50,139 nucleotides of DNA, taken from Ferruginibacter sp. (GTDB lineage Bacteria; Bacteroidota; Bacteroidia; Chitinophagales; Chitinophagaceae). The notes under the pieces were generated by a model, which ran no database searches, had not been told where the DNA came from, and was given only the letters and a program-made list of their open reading frames with translations. Shown in pieces: positions 19,531-28,825 of this stretch. The stretch is taken from the NCBI GenBank assembly GCA_030655145.1, contig JAURWD010000234.1, forward strand, positions 1 to 50,139. The letters run 5' to 3'. Positions within the stretch are counted from its first letter, which is position 1; each line of letters opens with the position of its first letter. Both the position numbers and the translations under genes were made by a program.

Positions 19531-20847
19531 ATGCAAAAAATTATGTATAAAATATTCTTTTCGATCTTGTTAATGTCAACTACCTGTGTTGGCTATACGC
19601 AGGAAAATATGCACCCGGCGCCAAAGCAGGCAAAGCCCATTGTTATTCAAAACGCGACCATTCATAACGGCAACGGTAAAGTGCTCGAAGGGGCCTACCT
19701 GGTTATCGAGAACGGAAAGATTAAAGCGCTTGGAACCGGGACCGTTACTTCCATTCCCGGTGCCGAGATCATCGATGCATCGGGTAAACATGTGTACCCT
19801 GGCATCATTGCCGCCAGCACAAACCTGGGGTTGGTAGAAGTAAGTACGGTGAGGGCCGGTGCGGATTACCAGGAGTTAGGTGATCTCAATCCCAACATAC
19901 ATTCTATTGTAGCATACAATACCGACAGCAAAGTGATCAATACCTTAAGAAGCAATGGTGTATTGCTGGCCCACATTGTTCCTGCAGGTGGGGCCATCAG
20001 GGGGTCTTCTTCGGTGGTGCAACTTGATGCGTGGAACTGGGAAGATGCAGCTTACAAGATCGATAACGGTGTACATTTCAATATGCCCGTATTGTTGAAC
20101 AGGCCAAATCAATTTCGCCGTCGCGGAAGCGAATCAGTGGACCTGGTGAAACTGGGATTGGATAAATTAGAAGAAGCACGCAAGTTCTTTCGCGAAGCCA
20201 GCGCGTACAACAAAGAGAAAACGCATACGGCAGTCAATTTAAAATATGCAGGTGTGCAAGGATTGTTCGATCAATCGCAGACCTTCTTTGTGCATTGTGA
20301 CCTTGTCCGCGAAATGATGGTCGCCATCGACCTCGCCAATGAATTTGGATTTAAGCTGGTGATCGTCGGCGGTAGCGATAGTTGGTTAATCCCGGACATT
20401 TTAAAGAAAAACAATGTGGCCGTCATCCTTTCGGAACCGCATAGCTTACCCGCTACAGATGATGATGATGTAGATCAACCTTACAAAACAGGAGCAGCAC
20501 TGCAGAAAGCCGGCGTGTTATTTACCATCTGCCAGGATAACGGCTCCGGCTACTGGCAGCAACGGAATCTGCCATTCCAGGCGGGCACTATGGCCGCCTA
20601 TGGTTTAACTAAAGAAGAGGCCTTAACCGCAGTTACGCTGAGTGCTGCAAAGATCCTTGGCATTGAAGAAAAAGCCGGTTCACTTGAGGTTGGGAAAGAT
20701 GCCAATATTGTTATCAGCGAAGGCGATCTGCTCGATATGAAAAGCAGCAAAGTCAGCCGGGCATTTATACAGGGAAGGATGTTGAACCTCGACAATAAGC
20801 AAACTCAGTTGTATGAAAAATACAAATACAAGTACGACATAAAATGA
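19531..20847 (+). CDS. Secreted amidohydrolase-like protein lacking the HxH metal motif
   Basis: It has 438 residues from the ATG at 19531, which directly precedes a signal peptide (KIMYKIFFSILLMSTTCVGY). An upstream in-frame start at 19471 would overlap the previous gene and add a charged non-signal segment. The amidohydrolase beta-sandwich ends are clear (NATIHNGNGKVLEGAYLVIE and VGKDANIVISEGDLLD). At the HxH position it reads YPGIIAASTNLGL, and a later metal His is Gly in VIVGGSDSW. One His (FVHCD) and one Asp (CQDNG) remain. It resembles the N-terminal module of the preceding protein, so it may be a catalytically dead partner. It is terminated by the hairpin at 20875-20905. Confidence 0.8.
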   Translation: MQKIMYKIFFSILLMSTTCVGYTQENMHPAPKQAKPIVIQNATIHNGNGKVLEGAYLVIENGKIKALGTGTVTSIPGAEIIDASGKHVYPGIIAASTNLGLVEVSTVRAGADYQELGDLNPNIHSIVAYNTDSKVINTLRSNGVLLAHIVPAGGAIRGSSSVVQLDAWNWEDAAYKIDNGVHFNMPVLLNRPNQFRRRGSESVDLVKLGLDKLEEARKFFREASAYNKEKTHTAVNLKYAGVQGLFDQSQTFFVHCDLVREMMVAIDLANEFGFKLVIVGGSDSWLIPDILKKNNVAVILSEPHSLPATDDDDVDQPYKTGAALQKAGVLFTICQDNGSGYWQQRNLPFQAGTMAAYGLTKEEALTAVTLSAAKILGIEEKAGSLEVGKDANIVISEGDLLDMKSSKVSRAFIQGRMLNLDNKQTQLYEKYKYKYDIK

Positions 20848-20874
20848 TCGTACTCATAAAATGATACCCACAAT

Positions 20875-20905
20875 AATGCCGGAATTTAGTTCCGGCATTT
20901 TCTTT
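20875..20905 (+). terminator. Intrinsic terminator after the amidohydrolase pair
   Basis: Perfect ten-pair stem AATGCCGGAA (20875-20884) / TTCCGGCATT (20890-20899), loop TTTAG, then TTCTTT on the plus strand. It lies in the 72-base gap between the convergent amidohydrolase and secA genes. The minus side is followed by ATTATTG, a weaker tail. Confidence 0.8.
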
Positions 20906-20919
20906 ATTAGTTAGTGCTA

Positions 20920-23900
20920 CTAAGCATCTTTTCCATGACAATTCTTAAACTTCTTTCCGCTTCCACAAGGACAAGGATCATTCCGGCCGATCTTCGGATC
21001 AACCCGCACCGGTTCTTGCTTAACAGCAGGAGAGGGGTCGTGGTACTCGGTTTCCTGGCTCATGTATTCCGGGCCTTCTGTTGATGATGTTGCTCCTGCA
21101 CCTGCAAATTCTTCTTTGCGTTGGCGCATTTTGCTCATGTCTGTTTTTTGTTCCCGCCCTTCTTTTATTTTCGCCTCGTTTGTTTCTTCCATCGGGATCG
21201 CACAGTGACACAGGAAGCTGACAATGTCTTTATTTACCTGGTCGTCCATTTGTTTAAAGGCGCCGAAGGCTTCGATCTTATAAATCACCAACGGATCTTT
21301 TTGCTCGTAACCTGCAGTTTGTACACTGTGTCTCAGGTCATCCATCGCCCGCAAATGTTCTTTCCAGGCATCATCGATCAAGGCCAACGTAATACTTCTT
21401 TCTAATGCATTTGGTAGCTCAGCTCCCTCAGACGAAATCGTCTTATCAAGATTGGCCAAGGCCTGTATCGCTTTACGTCCATCCGTAAACGGTACTGCAA
21501 CATTTTCAATGTGGTTACCTTGTTCTTTCCGAATATTTTTGATGATCGGGAAGGTTTGTTCGGCGATTGCTTTAACCTTGCGGTTGTAATTTGTTTTGGC
21601 TTCCTCGTATAATTTTTCTGCTACGGAATTCACAGAACCTTTTTCTAACTCCGTCGCCTCGATCATGGTATCAATACCGAAATTCATGATAACGGCCAGT
21701 TTAAAACCTTCGTAATCGTTGCTTTCGCGGAAAGAATTTATTAAGCCTTCAGCTACAGAATAAAAAGCATTGTCCAGGTCAAGTGCAAGTCTTTCACCGA
21801 ACAACGCGTGGTTACGTTTGCTATAAACAACATTCCGCTGCTTATTCATCACATCATCATATTCCAACAACCGTTTCCGGATCCCAAAGTTATTTTCCTC
21901 TACTTTTTTCTGCGCCCGCTCTATGGATTTCGAGATCATGCTATGCTGGATAACTTCGCCTTCTTTATAACCCATTCTGTCCATCAATGACGCTATACGT
22001 TCACTACCGAACATGCGCATCAGGTCATCTTCAAGGCTCACAAAAAACTGGGTAGTACCTGGATCTCCCTGGCGTCCGGAACGGCCCCTTAACTGCCGAT
22101 CAACGCGACGACTTTCGTGTCGTTCTGTACCAACGATCGCGAGTCCGCCTGCATCTTTCACACCGGGTCCGAGTTTGATATCCGTACCGCGACCAGCCAT
22201 GTTCGTGGCAATGGTTACAGCGCCGGCAAGACCCGCCTCAGCAACAACCTGCGCTTCTTTCGCATGCTGTTTCGCATTCAGTACATTATGCGGAATATTT
22301 TTTTGTTTCAACATGCGGCTGAGCAATTCACTGATCTCTACCGAAGTAGTACCAACAAGAGTTGGTCTACCGGCAAGGCGTAAGCGCTCAATGTCATCTA
22401 TAACCGCTTTATATTTCTCCCTCTTGGTTTTGTACACAAGATCCTGTTCATCCTTCCTGATTGCTTTCAGGTTTGTCGGGATGGTCACTACATCTAGTTT
22501 GTAAATGTCCCACAACTCAGCAGCTTCAGTTTCCGCAGTTCCCGTCATACCGCACAATTTGTGGTACATACGGAAATAGTTTTGCAGCGTAACCGTCGCA
22601 TAAGTTTGCGTACTCGCTTCTATCTTAACATTCTCCTTTGCCTCAATCGCCTGGTGTAACCCATCCGAATATCTCCTGCCATCCAGGATACGACCTGTTT
22701 GCTCATCTACGATCTTAACCGCGTCTTCCATTACCACGTATTCTGTGTCCTTATCAAAAAGCGTGTAGGCTTTTAATAATTGTTGAACTGTATGGATACG
22801 ATCTGCTTTAGAAGAATATTCGTTCAGTAACAATTCCTTTGCATGCAATTTTTCTTCCGCGGTTGTTTCTCCTTTGTCGATGTCTGCAAGCTTGGTTGCA
22901 ATGTCGGGCAGAATGAAAAATTCAGGATCTTCACCCGAACGGGTGATCAGGTTAATACCCCTATCCGTAAGATCAACCTGGTTATTTTTTTCGTCGATGT
23001 GAAAAAACAATTCTTCATCAACCTTCGGCATTTCTTTCTGCTGATCGGCGAGATAATAATTTTCTGACTTCTGTAATTTCACCCGGATACCAGGTTCACT
23101 TAAGAACTTGATCAATGCACCATTTTTAGGTAAACCACGATGGGCCCGCATTAGCGATAAGCCGCCATCTTTTGGATCATCATTGCCTTCGGCAATTTTT
23201 TTCTTTGCGTCAATGAGGTACTGGCTTACAGCACGCTTTTGCGCATCGACCAGTTTTTCAATGCGTGGTTTAAGGTCGAAAAATTGTTGGGTGTTGTCGC
23301 TATGACCAACAGGTCCGCTTATGATCAACGGCGTTCTTGCATCATCAATCAAAACACTATCTACCTCATCCACCATGGCGAAATGATGCTTGCGCTGAAC
23401 CATCTCGTCTGGGCTATGCACCATGTTATCGCGGAGGTAATCGAAACCGAATTCGTTGTTGGTACCGTAAGTAATGTCGGAATTGTAGGCGGCTCTTCTA
23501 GCGTCGCTGTTTGGCTCATGCTTATCGATACAATCTACGGTAAGGCCGAGCCATTCGAAAATAGGACCGTTCCATTCACTATCGCGGCGGGCCAGGTAAT
23601 CATTCACCGTTACAATGTGCACGCCTTCTCCCGCAAGGGCATTTAAATAGGCAGGTAACGTACTCACCAGCGTTTTACCTTCACCGGTAGCCATCTCTGC
23701 AATTTTACCGGAGTGAAGCACGGCACCACCGATCAACTGAACATCGTAATGTACCATGTTCCACATCACTTCGCCACCAGCTGCCTTCCAGGTATTGGAA
23801 AATATTGACCGATCACCTTCGATGCGGATATGATCTTTTTTTACGGCTAAGGTTTTATCTAATTCTGTCGCAGTGCTTTCGAGGACTGCATTTTCTTTAA

Positions 23901-24267
23901 AACGACGGGCAGTTTCTTTTACAAGGGCAAAGGCCTCGGGTAAAATTTCCTGTAAAATTTCTTCGATCTTTTTATCGCGGTCTTTTTTCAGGCGATCAAC
24001 TTCCTGGTAAATGACATCTTTTTCGTTGATCTCTGTAACCGGAAGATTTTCGGCCTGCTCTTTTTTTGAAGTTATTTCTGCATCAACTTCCGCCAGGTGT
24101 GCTTTAATGCGGCTTTTGAAGTCTTGTGTTTTGCCCCTTAGGTCATCATTCCCTAATGATTGGTATTGAGTAAAGAAACCGTTGATCTTTTCAACCTGTG
24201 GAGTAATCTTTCTTACGTCCTTCTCACTTTTATTGCCGCCGAAAATTTTTGATAAAAAGCCTATCAT
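20920..24267 (-). CDS. secA: Preprotein translocase subunit SecA
   Basis: ATPase motor that pushes preproteins through SecYEG. It has 1115 residues, about 200 longer than the E. coli protein, as is usual in Bacteroidota; extra sequence lies between NBD1 and the preprotein-crosslinking region (about 320-480). Visible motifs are MATGEGKTLVS (Walker A, near residue 195), VNDYLARRD, FGFDYLRDNM, MVDEVDSVLIDDARTPLI (Walker B), TNMAGRGTDIKL and LRGRSGRQGDPG (NBD2). The C-terminal zinc-binding SEC-C motif NDPCPCGSGKKFKNCHG serves SecB and lipid contact. It is monocistronic by appearance, convergent with the amidohydrolases. Confidence 0.98.
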   Translation of the reverse strand: MIGFLSKIFGGNKSEKDVRKITPQVEKINGFFTQYQSLGNDDLRGKTQDFKSRIKAHLAEVDAEITSKKEQAENLPVTEINEKDVIYQEVDRLKKDRDKKIEEILQEILPEAFALVKETARRFKENAVLESTATELDKTLAVKKDHIRIEGDRSIFSNTWKAAGGEVMWNMVHYDVQLIGGAVLHSGKIAEMATGEGKTLVSTLPAYLNALAGEGVHIVTVNDYLARRDSEWNGPIFEWLGLTVDCIDKHEPNSDARRAAYNSDITYGTNNEFGFDYLRDNMVHSPDEMVQRKHHFAMVDEVDSVLIDDARTPLIISGPVGHSDNTQQFFDLKPRIEKLVDAQKRAVSQYLIDAKKKIAEGNDDPKDGGLSLMRAHRGLPKNGALIKFLSEPGIRVKLQKSENYYLADQQKEMPKVDEELFFHIDEKNNQVDLTDRGINLITRSGEDPEFFILPDIATKLADIDKGETTAEEKLHAKELLLNEYSSKADRIHTVQQLLKAYTLFDKDTEYVVMEDAVKIVDEQTGRILDGRRYSDGLHQAIEAKENVKIEASTQTYATVTLQNYFRMYHKLCGMTGTAETEAAELWDIYKLDVVTIPTNLKAIRKDEQDLVYKTKREKYKAVIDDIERLRLAGRPTLVGTTSVEISELLSRMLKQKNIPHNVLNAKQHAKEAQVVAEAGLAGAVTIATNMAGRGTDIKLGPGVKDAGGLAIVGTERHESRRVDRQLRGRSGRQGDPGTTQFFVSLEDDLMRMFGSERIASLMDRMGYKEGEVIQHSMISKSIERAQKKVEENNFGIRKRLLEYDDVMNKQRNVVYSKRNHALFGERLALDLDNAFYSVAEGLINSFRESNDYEGFKLAVIMNFGIDTMIEATELEKGSVNSVAEKLYEEAKTNYNRKVKAIAEQTFPIIKNIRKEQGNHIENVAVPFTDGRKAIQALANLDKTISSEGAELPNALERSITLALIDDAWKEHLRAMDDLRHSVQTAGYEQKDPLVIYKIEAFGAFKQMDDQVNKDIVSFLCHCAIPMEETNEAKIKEGREQKTDMSKMRQRKEEFAGAGATSSTEGPEYMSQETEYHDPSPAVKQEPVRVDPKIGRNDPCPCGSGKKFKNCHGKDA

Positions 24268-24365
24268 ATATTCTTGTTATTGATAATTTATAGAATTTTA
24301 AAACCGGGTAGTGTTGCTTGTCAAATTTGGTGCTTAAAATGTAAATAGCCAAAATGACAGGGTGG

Positions 24366-24373
24366 CAAAGGTA
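24366..24373 (-). promoter_or_regulatory. -7 element for secA
   Basis: The minus strand reads TACCTTTG (exact TAnnTTTG), 98 bases upstream of the secA ATG. That would leave a leader of about 90 bases; I see no recognisable regulatory structure in it. Confidence 0.5.
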
Positions 24374-24541
24374 ACAATTAGTTAGGAGTGTTTACTTCCG
24401 TCAAAAGATTCCGGCTTCACTTCGGGGACCAGGGAAAATCAAATGATCAAAGTACCCACCAGGGAATAAGTAAGCCAGCAGTTTTTGTTAATCGATATCA
24501 GGATATGTAAACTTTTACCGAACCGCGCTGTTGTTGATGGG

Positions 24542-25132
24542 ATGAAAAAGCTTTTCAATCTCGGCGTGTTTTTGATGACCGCTTCTTGTGTGGGAGCACA
24601 GGTTTCCACCCTCGACGATTTCGAGAAAAAGCGCATCAGGATCGATAAAACCGGTATGCTTACGCTGGCCGGATGGTCCGCGGCGAACTTAGCGATCGGG
24701 GCGATCGGTACTAATTCGAGCAACCGTGAACACAAATATTTTCATCAAATGAATTTAACCTGGGGAGCAGTCAACCTGCTGGTCGCTGGGTTAGGGTTTC
24801 ATGGATCCAAGGAAATAGTGGTGGGGGTCAACCTGAGTGATGTCCTCCTCCATCAAAATAAGAAAGAAAAAATATTCCTGTTGAACGCTGGTCTTGACGT
24901 GGCCTATATCACAGGAGGCCTGTATTTGCGGGAGCGAAGCAGGCGAAACGTTGACCCTGCTAAACTGAAAGGATATGGCAATTCGGTGATCTTACAGGGC
25001 GGGTTTCTCTTATTATTCGATGCAGTTATGTACTCGGTTCATCACACACATGGAAAACAACTCCGGGGATTTACCGACAAAGTCAGCTTGAGTGGAACCC
25101 CTGCAGGGATGGCACTGGTTTACAGGCTGTGA
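24542..25132 (+). CDS. Conserved exported/membrane protein, function unknown
   Basis: I do not recognise a named family with certainty. It has 196 residues from the ATG at 24542, chosen because it directly starts a signal peptide (MKKLFNLGVFLMTASCVGAQ); an upstream in-frame start adds a charged stretch. After the signal come a short charged segment (DDFEKKRIRIDKTG) and four hydrophobic stretches: MLTLAGWSAANLAIGAIG, NLTWGAVNLLVAGLGF, IFLLNAGLDVAYITGGLYL and VILQGGFLLLFDAVMYSV. Charged loops separate them and His occurs in VHHTHGK. This looks like a small inner-membrane protein. It is convergent with the next gene and overlaps it by 13 bases at the 3' ends. Confidence 0.7.
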   Translation: MKKLFNLGVFLMTASCVGAQVSTLDDFEKKRIRIDKTGMLTLAGWSAANLAIGAIGTNSSNREHKYFHQMNLTWGAVNLLVAGLGFHGSKEIVVGVNLSDVLLHQNKKEKIFLLNAGLDVAYITGGLYLRERSRRNVDPAKLKGYGNSVILQGGFLLLFDAVMYSVHHTHGKQLRGFTDKVSLSGTPAGMALVYRL

Positions 25133-25497
25133 CGCAGTCCCGCTGCGACTCCCGCGACTTGCTCAGGCCGGGAGTAAAAAAGATCGTCAAGCGGAACTAT
25201 TTGATTAACGAGGAAGCTAAGAATATTCAATACCAGCGACATCACAATGGCCTTTTTCCAGGGAACTTCCAACACTTTGTTAAATGCAATGGCCTCGCCA
25301 ACGATTACCAGTGCCTGGATGTAGTAAATATTTACGTCAGTCGAAAAGAAGATCACATGTGCAACAGCCCAGGAAATGATGTTGATCAGCAAGCCCATAT
25401 AGATTGCATTTTGTCGTTTCTTTCGTTTGAAAAAGAGTACCAATATGGGTAGCTCGATCAGGATAAGGAGCAAAAAATCAAAGGCTAACTTCATCAT
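25120..25497 (-). CDS. Small integral membrane protein, function unknown
   Basis: It has 125 residues with four predicted membrane spans (LAFDFLLLILIELPILVLFF, MGLLINIISWAVAHVIFF, YYIQALVIVGEAIAFN, KKAIVMSLVLNILSFLVN) and a short soluble tail. A Lys/Arg-rich loop (KRKKRQ) follows the first span, so the N-terminus is probably outside. No family is recognised. Its 3' end overlaps the preceding plus-strand gene by 13 bases. There are two adjacent ATGs at the start. Confidence 0.65.
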   Translation of the reverse strand: MMKLAFDFLLLILIELPILVLFFKRKKRQNAIYMGLLINIISWAVAHVIFFSTDVNIYYIQALVIVGEAIAFNKVLEVPWKKAIVMSLVLNILSFLVNQIVPLDDLFYSRPEQVAGVAAGLRHSL

Positions 25498-25732
25498 TTA
25501 TTGGTTAAAACACTTGTTCACTGCGGTTTAGAGCGATTTTTCACCAGGGAGCCAGGAAATGAACAATTTGCAAGTATAACTACAATTGAGTTAATTGTTT
25601 GGTTGAAACATTCGCAATAATCAATGAAGCACAAATTCAAAGCTATCTTTCGGCATAAATGCATTCTCAAAATCGTGAAACTCTCCGCCTGTAACTTATC
25701 GGTGTAATTGTATACTTTGCACCTCTTTCAGC

Positions 25733-26725
25733 ATGACAAACTTGCCATCGATACCGATATTTTCTTACAGCCAGGTCAACTACATAAAGTGGCTGAAGGA
25801 CTTTGCCGGCGTATTGGGCTGCAGCGCCAAAGACAACACACTTACATTTAGTCCCGCGCAAGGTGAGGGTTTTTCTAAAAGTTTTTTTCTAGAAAACGGG
25901 TTCACTGCCTGCGTGAACAATTATAAGTTGAACAATGAACACCATTTTAGCCGCATACCTACGGAGAAATTTGGAGTCATTATCTACTTGTATTACATGG
26001 ACAATAAAAATCTGTTGGAGTACACGTTCGATCATGTGCCGGTGGAATTTCAACTTGGCAGTGACTATGCTTTGAGGATAGCAAGTTCGCAAACACGCCA
26101 CCACGTCAAGGTGGAAAAAGGGATCTACGTCAAAGGGCTAAGTATCTACCTGGAGCATGAATGGATAGAAAAGAATGCGCACCTACGCGTGATGGATGTG
26201 TTCAAGTATTTACAGAAGGTAAATTATTTCGAACAGTTTTTGAACGCCAAGCAGAAAAAACTGCTTGCAGAGATACTCGAACTTCCGGCAGATCATCCTT
26301 ATCCCGCCGTCTTTGTAAAAAGTCGGATCTATCGCATCATGGATAAGATCCTCGAAACTTTTATCCAGCGTGAAATTTCTGAACAACCGGAACGGATCAG
26401 CGAGGAGGACTTTAAAATGCTCCAACAAATTGAATCAATTCTTACCCGTAGTTATGAAGAGGCCTTTCCAGGCATCGAAAAGTTGTCCCGTATTTCACTC
26501 ATGAGCGAAAGCAAACTCAAGAAGTTGTTTAAACAGGCTTTCGGAATGGGGTTGTATGAGTATTTTCAAAAGAACCGCATGCACCGGGCGAAGGAGTATA
26601 TATTATCTGGGAAATACTCGATATCTGAGGTCGGCTCCAAACTGGGCTATCAAAACCTTAGCAATTTTTCAGCGGCTTTTCGTAAAGAATTCCAGTGTTT
26701 GCCTAGTGAATTGGCTGTCGGTTAG
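25733..26725 (+). CDS. AraC family transcriptional regulator
   Basis: It has 330 residues. The C-terminal AraC/XylS double helix-turn-helix occupies about 230-325. The first helix pair is in EKLSRISLMSESKLKKLFKQ and the second in YSISEVGSKLGYQNLSNFSA, followed by the conserved FRKEFQCLPSEL. The N-terminal 220 residues have no recognised ligand domain. This arrangement is common among Bacteroidota AraC regulators. It stands alone between a convergent pair of membrane-protein genes and atpG; its target is not evident. A TATACTTTG string just before the start (around 25710) may be its own -7 element. Confidence 0.88.
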   Translation: MTNLPSIPIFSYSQVNYIKWLKDFAGVLGCSAKDNTLTFSPAQGEGFSKSFFLENGFTACVNNYKLNNEHHFSRIPTEKFGVIIYLYYMDNKNLLEYTFDHVPVEFQLGSDYALRIASSQTRHHVKVEKGIYVKGLSIYLEHEWIEKNAHLRVMDVFKYLQKVNYFEQFLNAKQKKLLAEILELPADHPYPAVFVKSRIYRIMDKILETFIQREISEQPERISEEDFKMLQQIESILTRSYEEAFPGIEKLSRISLMSESKLKKLFKQAFGMGLYEYFQKNRMHRAKEYILSGKYSISEVGSKLGYQNLSNFSAAFRKEFQCLPSELAVG

Positions 26726-26835
26726 CCTCCGAAGTACTTTCATCCCAATAACAACCCTTATTTGTTGTCAAATGCCCGTTGATTTTGTCGGCGGGAATTT
26801 GTTCAATAGCCGTTTCCTTGTATCCAATTTTGCCC

Positions 26836-26843
26836 TACCTTTG
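26836..26843 (+). promoter_or_regulatory. -7 element for atpG
   Basis: TACCTTTG is an exact TAnnTTTG match, 41 bases before the atpG ATG. A TTG (26818-26820) lies 15 bases upstream, shorter than the usual spacing. Confidence 0.45.
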
Positions 26844-26884
26844 CCCCCCGAAAAGCAAGTTTTCAATTAATAATTTATTCTGAT

Positions 26885-27766
26885 ATGTCTGGAGCATTAA
26901 AAGAAGTTCGTAACCGGATCAAAAGTGTACAAAGTACTCAACAGATTACCAAGGCTATGAAAATGGTAAGTGCAGCGAAACTGAGAAGAGCGCAGGATGC
27001 CATTACTCAAATGCGTCCTTATGCCCAGAAACTCCAGGAAGTATTAAGCAACATCGTCAGCAGCAATGACGGTGATGTTAACCTTGCCCTGGCCGCAGAG
27101 CGCCCGATTGAGAAAGTATTGGTGATGATCGTTACAAGTGATCGTGGACTTTGCGGAGGTTATAACAGTAATCTGATCAAATTAACCCGCCAGGTGATCC
27201 TGGAAAAATATAGCAGTCAGCAAGCAAAAGGAAATGTGCAAGTGCTTCCGATTGGAAAAAAAGGATATGAGCACTTTTTGAAAAGCGGTTTCTCTGTTGT
27301 TGATCAATACTGGGACATTTTCACAGGATTAAGTTTCGACCGTGTCCAGGCAGCTTCAAAATATGCAATGGATGCCTTTTCAAACAAGGAAATTGATGCA
27401 GTAGAACTTGTATATAGTGAATTCAAGAATGCCGCTACCCAGCGATTTGTAGCTGAGCAGTTTCTGCCGGTGCACAAGATCGCACCTCAGCAGGGAACAA
27501 AAAAAGCCGACTTCATATTCGAGCCAAGTAAAGAAATCCTCATCAGTGAACTGATGCCGAAAATATTAAACACCCAATTATTCAAAGCTGTGCTTGACGC
27601 CAATGCCAGTGAGCATGGTGCCCGCATGACCGCGATGGATAAGGCGAGCGACAACGCCAATGAGTTGCTAAAATCGTTGAAGATAAGTTACAACAGGGCC
27701 CGCCAGGCCGCGATCACTACCGAACTTACAGAGATCGTAAGTGGCGCCGCAGCTTTAAATGGGTAG
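26885..27766 (+). CDS. atpG: F1Fo ATP synthase gamma subunit
   Basis: Central rotating stalk of F1. It has 293 residues, a normal length. The N-terminal coiled-coil helix carries the family signature GALKEVRNRIKSVQSTQQIT followed by KAMKMVSAAKLRRAQ. The mid-domain has TSDRGLCGGYNSNLIK, and the C-terminal helix has ARMTAMDKASDNANELLK and YNRARQAAITTELTEIV. It is not flanked by atpA, atpH or atpD, so it has been separated from the rest of the atp genes, at least within this window. It probably has its own promoter (26836-26843). Confidence 0.97.
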   Translation: MSGALKEVRNRIKSVQSTQQITKAMKMVSAAKLRRAQDAITQMRPYAQKLQEVLSNIVSSNDGDVNLALAAERPIEKVLVMIVTSDRGLCGGYNSNLIKLTRQVILEKYSSQQAKGNVQVLPIGKKGYEHFLKSGFSVVDQYWDIFTGLSFDRVQAASKYAMDAFSNKEIDAVELVYSEFKNAATQRFVAEQFLPVHKIAPQQGTKKADFIFEPSKEILISELMPKILNTQLFKAVLDANASEHGARMTAMDKASDNANELLKSLKISYNRARQAAITTELTEIVSGAAALNG

Positions 27767-27871
27767 GCTTTAAAAAGGTTCACTTGGTTTTCAGGTCCGG
27801 AGAAATTCCGTCCATTTCAGCAACAGTTTTCAACACATAAAATAGTAGTCAGACCCACCCGGGTTTGAGGC

Positions 27872-28720
27872 ATGGAACTTTCACAAATTATACCGCACAT
27901 CGAAGCTTTAATCTTTGCAAGTGAGAAGCCCTTGACCAACATGGACCTGGTTGAGTTGCTAAACAATGCCATCGGGTTTATCGAAGATCGGGCTACACTT
28001 GACCAGGTAGAGTCGGCTGTGGAGGGGATAAGTGAAAAATACAGTGCGGAATTCTACGCGTTCGAATTGAAGCAGAGTGGTGGAGGTTGGCAGTTCCTGA
28101 CAAAAAAAGAATTTCATAAAACCGTAGCGCAACTGAACGGTGATAAATTTTTAAAGCGTTTGTCAACAGCAGCGCTGGAAACCTTAGCGATCATTGCCTA
28201 CAAGCAGCCCATCACTAAAAGTGAGATCGAGTCTATCCGCGGCGTAAACTGCGATTACGCGGTGCAAAAATTATTGGAGAAAGACCTGGTGATCATCGCC
28301 GGTAGAAATGAAGATGCTGTAGGGAAGCCGCTCATCTACGCCACATCAAAATCTTTCATGGATTATTTTGGCATCAACAGCACAGATGATCTTCCTAAGA
28401 TCAGTGAAGTGTTGATGGAAGAAATGGTACAGGCTACCGTGATGAATGGAGCAGCAGATTTGCTCAACAATGAGGCAGCTGAAATCAATGACGCGACACC
28501 AGGAACACTTGCCGTGACCGAAACCGGGGAAATCATCGAAGAGATAGTGCCTGCTGAAGAGCAAGTGGAATTGACATTGGAAAATGAGCCAGGGGATGAA
28601 TCAGTGGGAGAAGAGAATGCAATCGATGAAGAAGGTAAAGTAGATTCAGATGCTGCGGACGCAGACAAGAAACAGGAAGATAAACAGGTACAGGATGAAG
28701 ACGATCATTCAGAATCATAA
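27872..28720 (+). CDS. scpB: Segregation and condensation protein B with long acidic tail
   Basis: ScpB, partner of ScpA and SMC in the chromosome condensin. It has 282 residues. Two winged-helix domains cover about 1-185: IIPHIEALIFASEKPLT, then TAALETLAIIAYKQPITKSE and the signature SIRGVNCDYAVQKLLEKDLV. The remaining ~90 residues are very rich in Glu and Asp (EEIVPAEEQVELTLENEP and the closing DADKKQEDKQVQDEDDHSES), an extension beyond the typical ~180-200-residue family length. scpA is not in the window. It follows atpG by 105 bases and ends at a clear terminator. Confidence 0.92.
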   Translation: MELSQIIPHIEALIFASEKPLTNMDLVELLNNAIGFIEDRATLDQVESAVEGISEKYSAEFYAFELKQSGGGWQFLTKKEFHKTVAQLNGDKFLKRLSTAALETLAIIAYKQPITKSEIESIRGVNCDYAVQKLLEKDLVIIAGRNEDAVGKPLIYATSKSFMDYFGINSTDDLPKISEVLMEEMVQATVMNGAADLLNNEAAEINDATPGTLAVTETGEIIEEIVPAEEQVELTLENEPGDESVGEENAIDEEGKVDSDAADADKKQEDKQVQDEDDHSES

Positions 28721-28742
28721 ACTATTAATGAACTATTTAATT

Positions 28743-28778
28743 AAGGTATGACGAAGAATGTTTCTCATACCTTTTTTT
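28743..28778 (+). terminator. Intrinsic terminator after scpB
   Basis: Stem AAGGTATGA (28743-28751) / TCATACCTT (28765-28773) with a 13-base loop, followed by T7 (28772-28778). It separates scpB from lysA. Confidence 0.8.
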
Positions 28779-28825
28779 ATTGCCCATTCTTAACCACCCA
28801 TCACCAATACTAGAAATTAAAAACA

